Source: Cinchona pubescens
Lineage: Eukaryota > Streptophyta > Magnoliopsida > Gentianales > Rubiaceae
Reading direction: 5' to 3'
DNA length: 64,000 nt
Assembly (NCBI GenBank): GCA_025175665.1
Contig: JANKKI010000605.1
Location: forward strand, 1-64,000
This document shows, piece after piece, positions 1 to 11,784 of this stretch. A program made the position numbers and the translations under genes. Positions within the stretch are counted from its first letter, which is position 1; each line of letters begins with the position of its first letter. The notes beneath the pieces were generated by a model. It made no database searches. It was not told the DNA's origin and worked only from the letters and a program-made list of their open reading frames with translations.

Positions 1-167
1 CTTCAGCACGGGTGCACGAGTATGAACCTGTTCGTGTGTACGAGTTATTCAAGGACACGTGCGACAGATAATAATAATCAATAAAAATTAAAAAATCATT
101 TATAAAGTCATAAATTAATAGTTACTTATCAAAATCACTCCACGTGACAACATTTTATCAAATCATA

Positions 168-182
168 ATGTATAAGAGACAG
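168..182. other. Partial Tn5 mosaic-end (Nextera) remnant
   Basis: TGTATAAGAGACAG, 14 of the 19 bases of the transposase mosaic end, lies at 169-182. A similar 13-base remnant is at 702-714. Both are probably library adapter sequence carried into the assembly; alone each could be chance, but the number in the window argues against that. Confidence 0.6.
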
Positions 183-3085
183 GTTAGATAGACGACATTA
201 ATCAACTCAAGCTTGGGTGTTTAAGACACATTAATAACTTTGTATTTATTATTTTGTATAAATGCATTCATAAAAAGTCCAAACTTATGTATAGAATTGT
301 CTGATTAATGTTAGCACAAATTTAACCCAAGGTGTACAAGTTTTAAAAGAATAATTTATGGTAAAATGAACAATTTTTCTTTTAATAACTCTTAACTTAA
401 ATGTAACCTACAAAAAATACTTTTCTTTTAGGAGGGGATCGGAGCATAATCACAATAAGGGAGAAATGAGAGGGGAGGTAGAATTTCTTGATTTCTTAAC
501 AATATTTGATCTGATCGATTATTTCTCTTGAAACTGTCACTCCACCTCACAATGCTAATGGTACTACTTTGGTTCAATTGAACTTCATTCATAACAAAAC
601 ATTTACACGTAATTGAGGGTGTCCATCTTCATCTAGGAAGGATTTTTTTTGGGGATGTGACAATAATAAGGGAAAATTCTATAATATCTTTTAGGGAATT
701 AGTATAAGAGACAGGTTTAAGGGATTGTAATTACAACATTATGTACTTTGAAAACTGCATCAGATAAGCCTTAAGTCATAATGGCCTCAACGAAACTGTA
801 AAATTTCTCAATAATAAGTACTATTTTCTTTGTTTTATAATAATTGTCACGTTAGATAATTTATTTTATTTTAGAATATCTATCGTATAAAAAATCAAAC
901 AAGTATTAAATAATTGTTTTTTTCAACTATTACTTCTAGTGTCACATTAATGGAAAAAAAAAATTATGTAGTTAATATATTAATGTAAAAAGTATTTTAA
1001 TCACTTTAAATTTTATTTTTATAAAATTAATTTTCTTAATCTATATGCAACAATTAAATATGACAATTATTTTAAAATAGAGAAAGTAATATTTTACCTC
1101 TAAATTTGCAAAATTCACGTGATGTACATTCGTGCTAAATGAGAATGAGTAGTGAAATAACCTGCTTCCTCAGTTCTCTCATCATGAAACTGTAAAAAAA
1201 GATTTATAGTTTTGGGCCTTAAAAGGGTAAAACCTTTTGTTTAGAAAATAGTAATGAGTTTGAGTAAAATCCAAAATCAGCCCCAGCCTTAACCTTGACT
1301 AGCAACATGATGAATCCCAATGAATATGTTTTGCCCCAGCTGTAACCAACAATTTCTGATACATTCTCTGCTTTGATTTTGAGAAAGAATGAGATGCTCT
1401 TGAAATTCTGCAGAATTTCCACTCAGGGTCTAGCCTTTTTATCTTTCTCATTGGAGGTTTTCGACAATAAAATATAATTTAAATAATAAGACTTTTTTTT
1501 TTATAATATGTTAATTATGATAAGATAGATTTTTTTTTATGACTTATTAGTCATAAATTCAAATTAGTCAAAAAAAGAATGAAATAATTTTTTTTTTTAA
1601 GTAGAGGTCTTCGCTTGTGTGTGCATGTGTTGCTCACTAGTGGCTCGTATTGTTAACATTATTTGTTATTCTTTAAATAAATATTTTATCAATAATTATT
1701 TTTTAATCACATAAAAAAGAATTATAAATAACATTTTGAAAACTTATTATACGAGGAAGCTACTTTATTCATTTTTCTTTGAAAAAAAGAAATAATTTGT
1801 ACTCGTATACCTTCATTGTTTTTCTAAAATTTTCCAGTAAGTAGAGTTAAAAATTTCTAATGAGTTGGTATTACAACATTATGGACTCCGCATTAATCCA
1901 ACAAACCACGAGTAGTTTTCGCTAAAACTATCAAAGAGTTTTTATTTGTTGTCTTTACTAGACATTATTAAGGGCATTGACAAGATAGCAACTTTTTGTA
2001 CACAAATGGTGAAATGATAAAATTGATGAGTGTCCATGTGATGGCAATTAGTAACAAGTTTAAGTGGGTATGGCCATTAGAGTTGGACCTTGCCAAGTGC
2101 CGAGGAAACCATTTGAGAGTGAGCGTGCACCACCAACCGATGCATTTTTCCACCACATTTAAACACTATGTAACATATAATAATGATGAAATCCAAAATC
2201 CAACTTCCAATTCACGAAACTAAACAACTCATAACCACGTGTTGGCAATCCTTGGGAACGAATTATTGGATCCAAATTGACTTGCTGTTACAAACTTTAT
2301 CTTCTCATAAATTTTTTTTTTTTGATAAAAATTAAAAAAAAAAAAAAAATAAGTTACTCTTCTTTTTTTTTCTTTAAGATTACGGTATTTTAGTGGTTTA
2401 TAATAATTTTTATAAATTATTCATTAAATAAAAAATAAAGACGATAAAAATCAAATTTTTGATCATTATATATACTTTTTGAACCGATCCCTGTTGACTT
2501 TATCAAATTATATGATTATATATATTTCTGGCAAAATCACGATTCATGCATTTGCTTTCATTATCTGTGTGGATAATTAATCATCAACTAATGCTTGCGT
2601 TTCTCCGTATCAAGTTCCAGAATATTTGGAAATTCGAATTTCAAATAACCTTTTACTTGATGGGATATCCACACCCAAGCTTGAGTTTTAATGATGTAAA
2701 CATGCCTTAATTCAAGGTGATGTTCTATGTTTTAAATTCTCTCTAACATAATTGCTCAAGAAATTCTTTAATTCAAGGTGATGCAATGTTAGTGTAGATG
2801 TTGATTACGAAGAATCTCGCACTACATGCTGAACAATGAGTTGCAAAATAAAATAATTATCTGTCGCACGTAGTTAATTAGATAACTACCTCACCAATGG
2901 TAGATGTGCTTTTAATTGTGTGAGCAGAATTTAAGATTTTGGAACTATCCAATATCCCAATTGGAATATGACTCGTAGATGTGCGAATATGTAGGGGAAA
3001 AAAATTGTTATTCATCTAAAAATGGATATAATTAAAAAATAATAAATTTTTTAATTATTTTAACTATTATTATATTCATCTGTAT

Positions 3086-3115
3086 CTTATACACAAAAAA
3101 GATGTGTATAAGAGA
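3086..3115. other. Degenerate mate-pair junction adapter
   Basis: CTTATACACA is followed within a few bases by GATGTGTATAAGAGA, the head-to-head arrangement of two mosaic ends with an altered centre. A one-sided remnant CTGTCTCTTATACA is at 3365-3378. Interpreted as untrimmed adapter. Confidence 0.75.
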
Positions 3116-3902
3116 TTTATCTGCTGTAAACTTCCAGGAAAAACCATACCAAAATAGGCAGACAAATTTTGCTGCATCTGTCTCATATTTTACTAACAAA
3201 AGACCTGAAGGAATCTATACATGAAAACGACACAACACTTGTTTGGAACATCTTGCAACATTTCTGCATCTTCTTCTCAACTGATTTTTTTTTAAAAAAA
3301 AATGTCTCTTAAAAACATCTAATGTACCAAAACTCAAAATAAAATTAATTTACTACCCAAATTCCTGTCTCTTATACAAAACAATGATAAAGAAGCTAGA
3401 ATTAGATTATGCATATGAACAACCATTAATGCTCCATTTATGATTATACTTCAAGCTTAAAAAGAGGTACATACATACATAACAAAATAAAGTGGCCAAG
3501 AAACTCATCAAACTCTGAGCAAGTAAATACTGAGTTCAGGACCACCATGACCATCAGGAGAGTTCATCATGTAAAAAGCTTCAGAATCTTTAGACCCAAC
3601 AACTCTTTCAAACTTTGCTCTCATATACATAATTTCTCCTAATTCAGAGGAGCCATCTGATCCATTTCCAGCAGGTAAAACACCAGCCCCCATTGAAATT
3701 GGGCCAACCGCCTTCAAAACCCTCCATTCCTCAGCTCCACATTCTCTTCTTGTTGCATATCCACACTTTCTTCCGTTGCAATAAGTCCTCCATATTGGCT
3801 CTTCCACCAGGGGCTTCAGAACACATCTTTTATCTGCTCTTTTACACATTCAGTTTCAAGAGCAATTCTCATGTGTTCTGAAGCCATTTCTTTAATCATG
3901 TT

Positions 3903-3914
3903 GATGTGTATAAG
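3903..3914. other. Partial mosaic-end remnant inside the DUF617 gene
   Basis: GATGTGTATAAG at 3903-3914 is followed 20 bases later by TTACACATCAA, resembling a corrupted junction. It sits where conserved coding sequence should be. Confidence 0.6.
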
Positions 3915-3984
3915 TTACCTGTTATTGTTACACATCAACTTGTGTCTTCTTGACAGAAAACAGACGTGGGCATGTGCATGGTCC

Positions 3985-4006
3985 CTGTCTCTTATACACA
4001 TCTAGA
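3985..4006. other. Nextera mosaic end inside the DUF617 gene
   Basis: A full 19-base match, CTGTCTCTTATACACATCT at 3985-4003, plus the first bases of the second half (AGA). On the gene strand it reads DVYKRQ, a peptide commonly produced by this adapter. Confidence 0.95.
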
Positions 4007-4422
4007 TTCTTCTTATTTCCAAATGTAAAAGCAGAGCGAAGAAGCTTAGAAACAGTAATGGGAAGTGTTTGCATCGAAAGATCACTAACATCTTGATCAA
4101 CTTTTTTCAGCTCTTCTTGACTATTATTTGAGAATGAGCTGCTAAAAGTTAGAATTTCTTCCTCACCATCATCTTCATCTTCAACCTTTTTATTGAAGTT
4201 AAAATATCTCCTAGAGAAAGAGAAAGAGTCATGAAGATTCTTGGCAGTGATTGTCTTCATCAAAGCAAAGAAGTGTAGTATTTACCAAACCAAACTTCCT
4301 CCAAGATGGATGTGAAAGAGAGGATAAAAAGCAGTAACAGATTTATACGATGATTAGATTCACTATATAATCCTTCTATATTGGTGGTTTTGTGGGGTGA
4401 TTTGTATTCTTGGTTTGTAGCC

Positions 4423-4430
4423 CTTTTATA
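4423..4430 (-). promoter_or_regulatory. Candidate TATA box of the DUF617 gene
   Basis: The minus strand reads CATATAAAAGGGC, a good TATAAAAG box, about 160 bases upstream of the first ATG (4263). Other TATA-like strings lie at 4363-4370 and 4563-4570, so the choice is tentative. A (GGGAGGA)-type pyrimidine/purine tract lies at 4570-4592. Confidence 0.4.
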
Positions 4431-4493
4431 TGAGAATTGTGGGACTGAAGGGGTGACAGGTGAATCCTGACAAAAGGAAGGTAAGCAGTCCAC

Positions 4494-7400
4494 CTAACTG
4501 TATTAGGAAAATTGCAACACTAGGGGTGTATAAAGAGACTGCTCCAAATTTAGGCTTGAATAATTTATATAGGGAGGAGGGAGGAGGGAGGATATAAACG
4601 AAGGCCATACCCACTTTAAATGGTTATGGACACTAGATTGAATAGTTGAACTTGAGGAGACAAGAATTTAATCAAATATCTTAGGGAAAAAAATACTACG
4701 TATAGTAATTTTTTAAGGAGTACTTAATTATTTTTTATTTTTATTATTCACTAAATTATTTTTATAATCCAAAATTATTTCATAATTCATTACTTTTAAA
4801 ACAGTATATTAATAGCCATTATATACATGTTACACTCAACTCTCCTAATGGCTAATGGTATATTTTTTTAAAAATTTAGCAGATGATTTGTCAAAAATAA
4901 TTGGATTATCGGAAGTAAATTATAAGAGAAGTTTAGTTAGTACTTCCTTCGATTAATTTTTTACTGTCGCTTACAAATTTTTTTTCAATTTTACTCTTAT
5001 GCCAAATTGATGGAAAGAATTATATACTTGAGAAATACTAATATAGCTTAAGAATAATTTAGATAATTTGAACTAATTTTTTATAAAATTAATATGATTT
5101 AATAATTTTTTTAATTCTTTTGTATTAATCCAAAATGACAGTTAAATATAACTGTAAAAATAATTTAAAATGTAAAATAGTTTACTAATTATATAAGTGT
5201 TTAGTTTCTATGTGTGTATATATATATATATATCTTTTGATTGGATAACTATTATTCTGCACATTATTTAAAATATTATCAAATAATTACTATAACAGTA
5301 AAAAAAAAAAAGTCTAAAAAGGGATTAAAAACAATAATTACAAAATATCATTATAAAAAAAATGAATAATACACCTGTCGAAACACCTCCCTATTTTTAC
5401 CAATATCTTACTATTATATTTGGTGGGGGCTACGCTGAGAATAAGGAGTGCTTGTGGGGTAGGAAGTGAAAAGAAGGCTGGACTGATGGCCTGCATTGCA
5501 TTGGAAATAGTTAAGGGGCAGGTAATTCCACAACGAATCCTACCCACCGTGACTGAGTCAATACCGCGTCTAAGCCTCAAAGCCGTTTCGTCCTTCAACA
5601 CTACCCAGCCCCACAACCAACCCCCCCTCCCCCCACCCCCATACCCAGGACCTCAGGCCACATTAGTGGACTAATGCACGCATATAGAGCCTCCTAAGCC
5701 ACCCTGGGTTGTCGCATTATTGCCTTTAATCAAAGCAGGAAGACATTATTGGCCTGCTTGCGGCTGTAGGTTGTGTACACCAGCTAGCATCGTTCAACAA
5801 CAAAATGCAGGAGAACTGAACAGATGGATCGTACTAGTCTTGAGACTAAACTAGTAGCAGTATAGCACTAATTAGGCGATTAAAAATTAAAAACTAAAAA
5901 ATATAGTATTTAAATAAAAAAAATATAAGAAACTAATTTATCTTAATAAATATAAACATAAATTACAAAATTTTAATAATTCAACTACCTTTTACCTATA
6001 ATAATAATTTTGAATTGATTTTATAAATTTAGATCGTAAAATTATAAAATCATAATTATTAGATTAGATTAAAATTTTGACAACTAAACTAATACGTGAG
6101 ACAAAACTAGTAGCAGTGTAGCACTAATTGGACCACTAGGTATTTGTACTACTGTACTACTGTCTTTTCATCCCATAATTTTTGTCCAAATCTCTATCGC
6201 ATAATGTACAATTATTTTTTAAGTATCTAAACTTTTTAAAGGATATCATAAAGGGAAAATCACCAAAATATTCTCTCAACTTTTTCACTTTAGTATAAAT
6301 TCTGTCTCATGTATTACACATTAGTGTGTATAGTATGATAACTTTTATAATAATTTATACAAGAAAGTCCTTTTATACACAGCCACCATAAAATTTTTTT
6401 TCTTTTTTTTGATAAATTTCACATAAAAATACTATTTTGACTAAAAAATAAAAGTTGAAGGATCATTCTGGCTACAAAAAAAGTTGACAGACTATTTCGG
6501 CTAAAGTAAAAAAAATTGAAGGACAATTTCAGCAATTTTCCCATATCATAAATATTTGTCATTTGTTTCTATAATTTTTATCATTTGATTCTTTTATATA
6601 TATATAAAAGAATCCTCTCCATTTAGGGAATAAATGGACTATTTTTCATTTAATCCTCCAAATGAGTGACACCTAACTATTTACTTAAATATTAAGGGTC
6701 AAATTTTATCTACATCATTATTTTACTATTTTTAACACTCAAAATTATGTAATTTTAATTGTTATTTTATTTATATAACAAATTTAAGTTTAAGTATAAG
6801 GAAAAAATAAATACTTAAAAAAATGTAATGGAATTATAATATGTTACTCCAATTTAATGACCACTAAAATTTTTGTTCCAAATTTTTATTTATTGCAAGA
6901 AATCAATTACGCATATTTTTAATTAAATAGTATGAATCTTAATAAAATAATTTTATTAATTTTATTAAATGACAATGATTTTTAAATTTAATTAATTATC
7001 AAGGAGAAAAAAAATGAAAACCACTTAATTTTGTCATAAAAATTTATAGAAATGATGATTTAACAATTATCTCATTTTCAATTATGTATTTCAATGACAT
7101 GTCACTCATTTAAAGATTTAAATAAAAATCCTCTATTTATCTCTAAATAAAGAGGATCATTGTCATATAGATAGAGAGAGACTTGCATTCGATGTGGAAG
7201 ATCATAGCACCAAAATAAATTGGAAAAAATTTACATGAATCCGATTTTTGACTTTATTTGTAGATTCTACGGTTAAAATTAAATCTTATAAAATTTTATT
7301 TACATCAACTTATGTCATGGATTTCATAACATTTAATCTACACTATAAGATCTATAAGTGAAGTCAAAAATTAAATCTATCTAAATTTTTCCCAAATAAA

Positions 7401-9400
7401 TATGGAGCAGGAGTTAAGATAGGAAAAGAAAAAACCTATGAGATAGGAAAAGAAGAAACCTATGTAAAATGTGACAATCATGAGAATTTCACATTGAGTC
7501 AATTAGTACTTACACGGCAGAATGTGCTGGATATTGCAACTGCAATCATTATCTAGTTGTTGTTGTTTATTCTTAATCTTTTCAATTATAAGAAGACTAC
7601 TAGTCTAATAGATTCTTAAAGCGTAGTGAGGATTTTATTCCACGGGCCAGCATTATCTACCATGTGGTATAGAAGCTTAGAGTCAAACCTAGTTGAATTT
7701 TCAGGATGTATGAGACAAATCTGCAACCCATTTGGAACAAATTTGCAATCCCATATAAAAATTAACGTTTTCCTACATGACAAGATTATACAGATCAACT
7801 AATCATCATCTACAATCAACAACTAAATCAGTAATTCGGTAGTTAATTACCCATGAATAAAAAATTAATGATGTCAAAACCAAAACTGGAACCACAAATT
7901 AATAAAGTTCAGTTTGAGGAACTTTTAATGTTTAAAATACCCTGTTAGGTGCAATAATACGTTTCATGACACAATTCTTTCGTAAAGAGTTAAAGAGGAC
8001 AAATCATGAAGCTTACCGCAAGAACAAGAAATTAAATCAACTCGACTGATCATACTTGTTCTTTATCTACAAGAACCACAAAAATTGAAATGCCAGACGA
8101 ACAATAATGTAGCATTCATCAAGGAGTAAATGATAGCAGTCTCAACGTGACACATTTTATTTTATGTCTCACCTCTCTTAATAATGGTGTTGCTTGGAAA
8201 ATTATTATTGTTGAAATATTATTAATAAAAATATTATAATAAATTTTTAATGAAGTATATATAAGATAAAAAATAATTAAAAATATATATATAAAATGAT
8301 TACAAAATAAAATTAAAAAAAAAAGTGAACATTATTTTATATTCAAACAACTCCAATATCACGTGTATTACAAGATTGATACAGAATGTGTAATAAAGGA
8401 TCTTTTACCAATAGGCTATAGACATCTAAAGCCCAATCAATAATTTTGGAATAACCATTCACATGCGAGAAATTCTACCTTAGGGGTGATCATTGCTCAC
8501 TAGCTAGGAGTAGAATTTCCTTTTCTTTATATGTCCATATCTGTATCACTTAACACCTCAACTTTGGAGATAAGCACTCCACATGACCATACAATTTTTG
8601 GAAACAGCCGATAATGGGGTTTTGAGTTATTTGTTACATTTTTTTGTTATATATGTGTATTTTAAATATAAAAAATATTAAATAAAAGATAAAATTCTAC
8701 ACTGTACATAATATAATACAAATATAATAAAAAAAAAGTATAATAGATGATTCAACATTGAATAACGGGGATTACTTCCTCATGAGGAATCGTTACATAC
8801 ATGTTAGATCTAATCAATTGAGGTAAGGAAAAACTCCCTAAAGAACTCCTCTCTTAATTAGTTTGCCTTTTTAAATCAAATTACTTTCGACCTTGTAGTT
8901 TATAATCATGTGAAATTTCAGCCCAAAAAGCCCAATGTCGCTTAATAAGTCCGGGATAAAATATTTCGAAATTGGGTAACCAACCAATATGCCATTAAAC
9001 CCGTGAAAGAATTTGATGTCTTGATGTCTTTACCTTCAATCCATTAGGTACTTGAACTACTGACAAATTCACCTAAACGCAACTTATAAAAGGAATGACT
9101 TTTTACATTCTGGTTTTTACCTTCCTGTTACTATACTCTAAGATTTGGTAGAGGATGGAACATAATTGTTAGTCCTTACTTCACTTTGTACCCCTTAATT
9201 TGTAATTGATTCCCATTTTGTATCACATACTTCAATTTTAGACATATTACGTTCGACAAGGACGAACAATGATATACAAATAACAGATATCAATCACGCA
9301 TGATTGCGAGAAGTAATAACAAATGTCAATGTCCATGATCTCCAAATCTCCCGCCCGTACGACACTCTATAAGTTTAGGCACCCTTTTTGATCGACAGAC
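4494..9400. other. Intergenic region, no gene recognised
   Basis: AT-rich DNA. A GC-richer island at 5425-5790 is open on both strands but matches no family I know. A (TG/TA) microsatellite lies at 5211-5232 and an imperfect 32-base direct repeat at 5842-5873 and 6098-6129. Sequence at 8200-8340 resembles the dispersed TTATTTAAAATAATATT repeat seen elsewhere in the window. Nothing else supported. Confidence 0.5.
5842..6129. repeat. 32-bp imperfect direct repeat around an AT-rich spacer
   Basis: The segments 5842-5873 and 6098-6129 share ACTAGTAGCAG and TAGCACTAATT and differ at about two positions. They flank 224 bp of AT-rich DNA. The repeat is too long for a usual target-site duplication and no terminal inverted repeats are obvious; a small local duplication is the simplest reading. 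Confidence 0.6.
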
Positions 9401-9419
9401 ATAAAATAGATGAGTGTCT

Positions 9420-11640
9420 TGCTGTTGAGTAGGATGAGCAATTTGTGCCTACGAAGCTATGTTTTGTTCGTGTTCATGTTCTTCATCTGAAACAGTTGAA
9501 CAAGTATGCTCTGGATCTGGTATGTCGTAGATCCGAGAGATGATGGTCCCATCGGAGTGCGCATTGGCGAAAGTATGTGTGAAGTGTCACCCTCGAATGG
9601 TATATTAACATGAGGGGATCCAACATCTACATGGGGCCGAGGCGATGGAACTCGACGACGTAGACGACTACCTCCATGTTACCTGCCTGGCCGTGGAACC
9701 CGCTCTACTCTATGCGGATCATGTGCCCGGTGTGGATGTCAAACGTAAGCAGGAACTGTCGGAGGCCGAAGATCAAGACAAGTAGATTCGCCTACTGCAT
9801 GTAGTGACTCAGAAGTGAAATGTCTGATTTGTGCCCAAGTACTAGTATCCGGAGTATCGTTCTCAGTCAGGTTGTCTAACGACATGTAGTTCAATCTAGC
9901 CATGGAATCCATCTATCATAAAAGTTAAAATTAGTTTTACTAAAGTCATTTGAAAAAGAAAAACAATAACAAAAAATGAATAATTACTTACTAGATAATC
10001 TGCACGTGCACCATCGTCGTGGTATCCTTCTGAAAAATTGTCTGTAGGGCGTTGACTCAGATTGGATATGTACACCACCGTTCTCGATCGGTACCATTGC
10101 ATATAATCACCCGATGCATGTGTAGTATCAACACATGGGAGACCAATCTCAACTGTATCCGTTCTTTCTCCCCAAATATCTATATAAGGTCGGTGGGTCA
10201 ACTCCCAATCATTTTTCACCCTACCACAACAGTCTATCAAATGAAGTGCACCTTGATTACCAATCAATCTTTGATCTGGTATGGGTTGGTGCAACCCGAA
10301 TTGTCGCATAACCCGATGAGCTAGGTAACATTCTACGATTTTCCAACATATCAAATAAGTAACTGCACGCCATATGTCATGACCAGCAGTGCAGTAATAG
10401 GGAAACATATCAAGTATCTCATCAGAGAATGGCTGCCATACAAACTAATACCAAACAATTCGATAAAAAGTTAGTAAATAAACAAAATACGAGGATGACA
10501 AAGTGCAAAAGAAATGTAATCGACGGATGTACCTTATTGGGATGTCGCAAACTATATAACTGATCTCGAAAACTAGATAAAACATGACGAGGAGCATTGT
10601 GCAAATCAAATCCAACATCCCACCTGCAATGCAAATTAATAAATATCAAATCCAACGTAAACATGTTTAATTCAACAGTTTAACAAAACATATATACGAG
10701 ATCCATATGTTCCATGATGCTGGTGTGCGGGCTCTAACCGATTAGGACGCAGTGTCGGCATGCGCTCCCAAACCCATAACTGTAATTCTTAATTAGTATG
10801 CATTCTACTAATTTTGTCAGAAGTATACAATAAATGAATATAAAGTATTCAAATATACCTGTACTAATAGTACTGGTCCGCAGATATTTCTAGCTCTGGG
10901 TGAAGTAGCATCACACAAGTTGCAATACAATGTGCCTAAAACTACTGATCCCCAACTATAACTGCCCACAATCTCCAAGTCCCTAAGCAAGTGTAGATAC
11001 AGTAATGGCACTTTATTGCCTGAATTATCTGGAAATAAAATATCTCCAATATGGAGTACAAGTAAATATGTACGTGCCATCCGCCGACACATGTCATCAG
11101 TCGCATCATCGGGAAGGGGGCGATCTAATGTAGCAGACAAACATCCAACTTTCAAACAACCACCATCTAATGTCTGATCTGGTAGGCAAGAAATCCAATA
11201 ACTCCATGCATAACTGGCTCCAAGTATCTGCAGAATGAGTAGTGTCTCTACCCGTCACGGGCGGTCCGTTAATATGTAAACCCCACAGTACCTCTACATC
11301 CTGTAATGTGATGGTGACCTGTCCAATAGGCAGATGAAAAGAATGTGTTTTAGGTCGCCATTGCTCGACAAGACTGGTGATCAAAGCATGGTCCACTAAA
11401 ATACGTCCTAAAGATGCGATGCCCTCGTGACCTGCCAAATAAATATAATGATATACCCGATCGGTATGGGCATGTGATCAAAAAAAGCCCCATCACAACG
11501 CTTAACCTGTAATGTGAAATCATCGATAAGACCGTCAAAAATAGATCTAACCCTATGCGGCGTGACGTAGGTGATTTAATATCATCTATATATGATCCAG
11601 GATGAACAAACTCTCGCGACCGATCATCTATACCTAACAA
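9420..11640 (-). pseudogene. Plant mobile domain (PMD) protein, MAIN/MAIL-like, frameshifted
   Basis: The order on the minus strand matches the PMD fold (PF10536, often annotated as serine/threonine phosphatase 7 long form homologue). An N-terminal segment begins HPGSYIDD near 11610, followed at 11438-11200 by GHEGIASLGRILVDHALIT, VEQWRPKTHSFHLPIGQVTI, DVEVLWGLHINGPPVTG. Then 11155-10860 carries MCRRMARTYLLVL, SGNKVPLLYLHLLRDL and VGSYSWGSVVLGTLYCNLC. A WDVGFDLHNAPRHVLSSFRDQ segment lies near 10640-10530 and 10408-10010 has FGLHQPIPDQR and DWELTHRPYIDIW. Intron-like gaps separate blocks, and at least two frameshifts (near 11440 and 11150) break the frame. The likely role is in the transposon life cycle; cellular MAIN proteins act in meristem and silencing. 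Confidence 0.8.
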
Positions 11641-11784
11641 AGTAATATGAAAAGAATGAATAATAATACAATATTTTTTGATAGTAATCAATGATAATAC
11701 AATATTTTTTTATAAACGAATGCATTAAAAACAAACTACTTCATAGAATACAACAAATATATAAACAATACAATAGAAAAGATA

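Larger units (their letters stand above)
1..3507. other. AT-rich intergenic DNA
   Basis: No convincing gene seen. The sequence is AT-rich with many homopolymer A/T runs. Short open frames near 1.2-1.4 kb and 2.0-2.2 kb show no recognisable domain and overlap antisense frames. Four partial Tn5 mosaic-end remnants lie here (about 168-182, 702-714, 3086-3115 and 3365-3378), so local joins are not trustworthy. Confidence 0.6.
3508..4263 (-). pseudogene. MIZU-KUSSEI1-like (DUF617) protein gene, interrupted by adapter and frameshift
   Basis: The minus strand encodes both ends of a DUF617/MIZ1-type protein. MIZ1 in Arabidopsis is needed for root hydrotropism; the wider family is plant-specific and usually intronless, as here. 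The N-terminal part (4263 to about 4010) begins MMKTITAKN and has the Ser-rich FSFSRRYF and acidic EDEDDGEEE segments seen in family members. The C-terminal part (3849-3508) has the diagnostic EEPIWRTYCNGRKCGYA, EEWRVLKAVGPISMGAGVLP, YMRAKFERVVGS and final GGPELSIYLLRV motifs. Between them, 3985-4006 is mosaic-end adapter, translated as the artefact DVYKRQ, and 3900-3940 holds further fragments. Part of the domain (the FLIELATPTS region) is missing, and a frameshift near 3850 separates the halves. The real gene is probably intact and the assembly damaged, but true pseudogenisation cannot be excluded. Confidence 0.85.

Noticed and set aside
3928..4263. A 111-residue independent protein ending QVDV
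   Set aside because: Its C-terminal part is translated adapter plus out-of-frame sequence; the N-terminal part belongs to the DUF617 gene.
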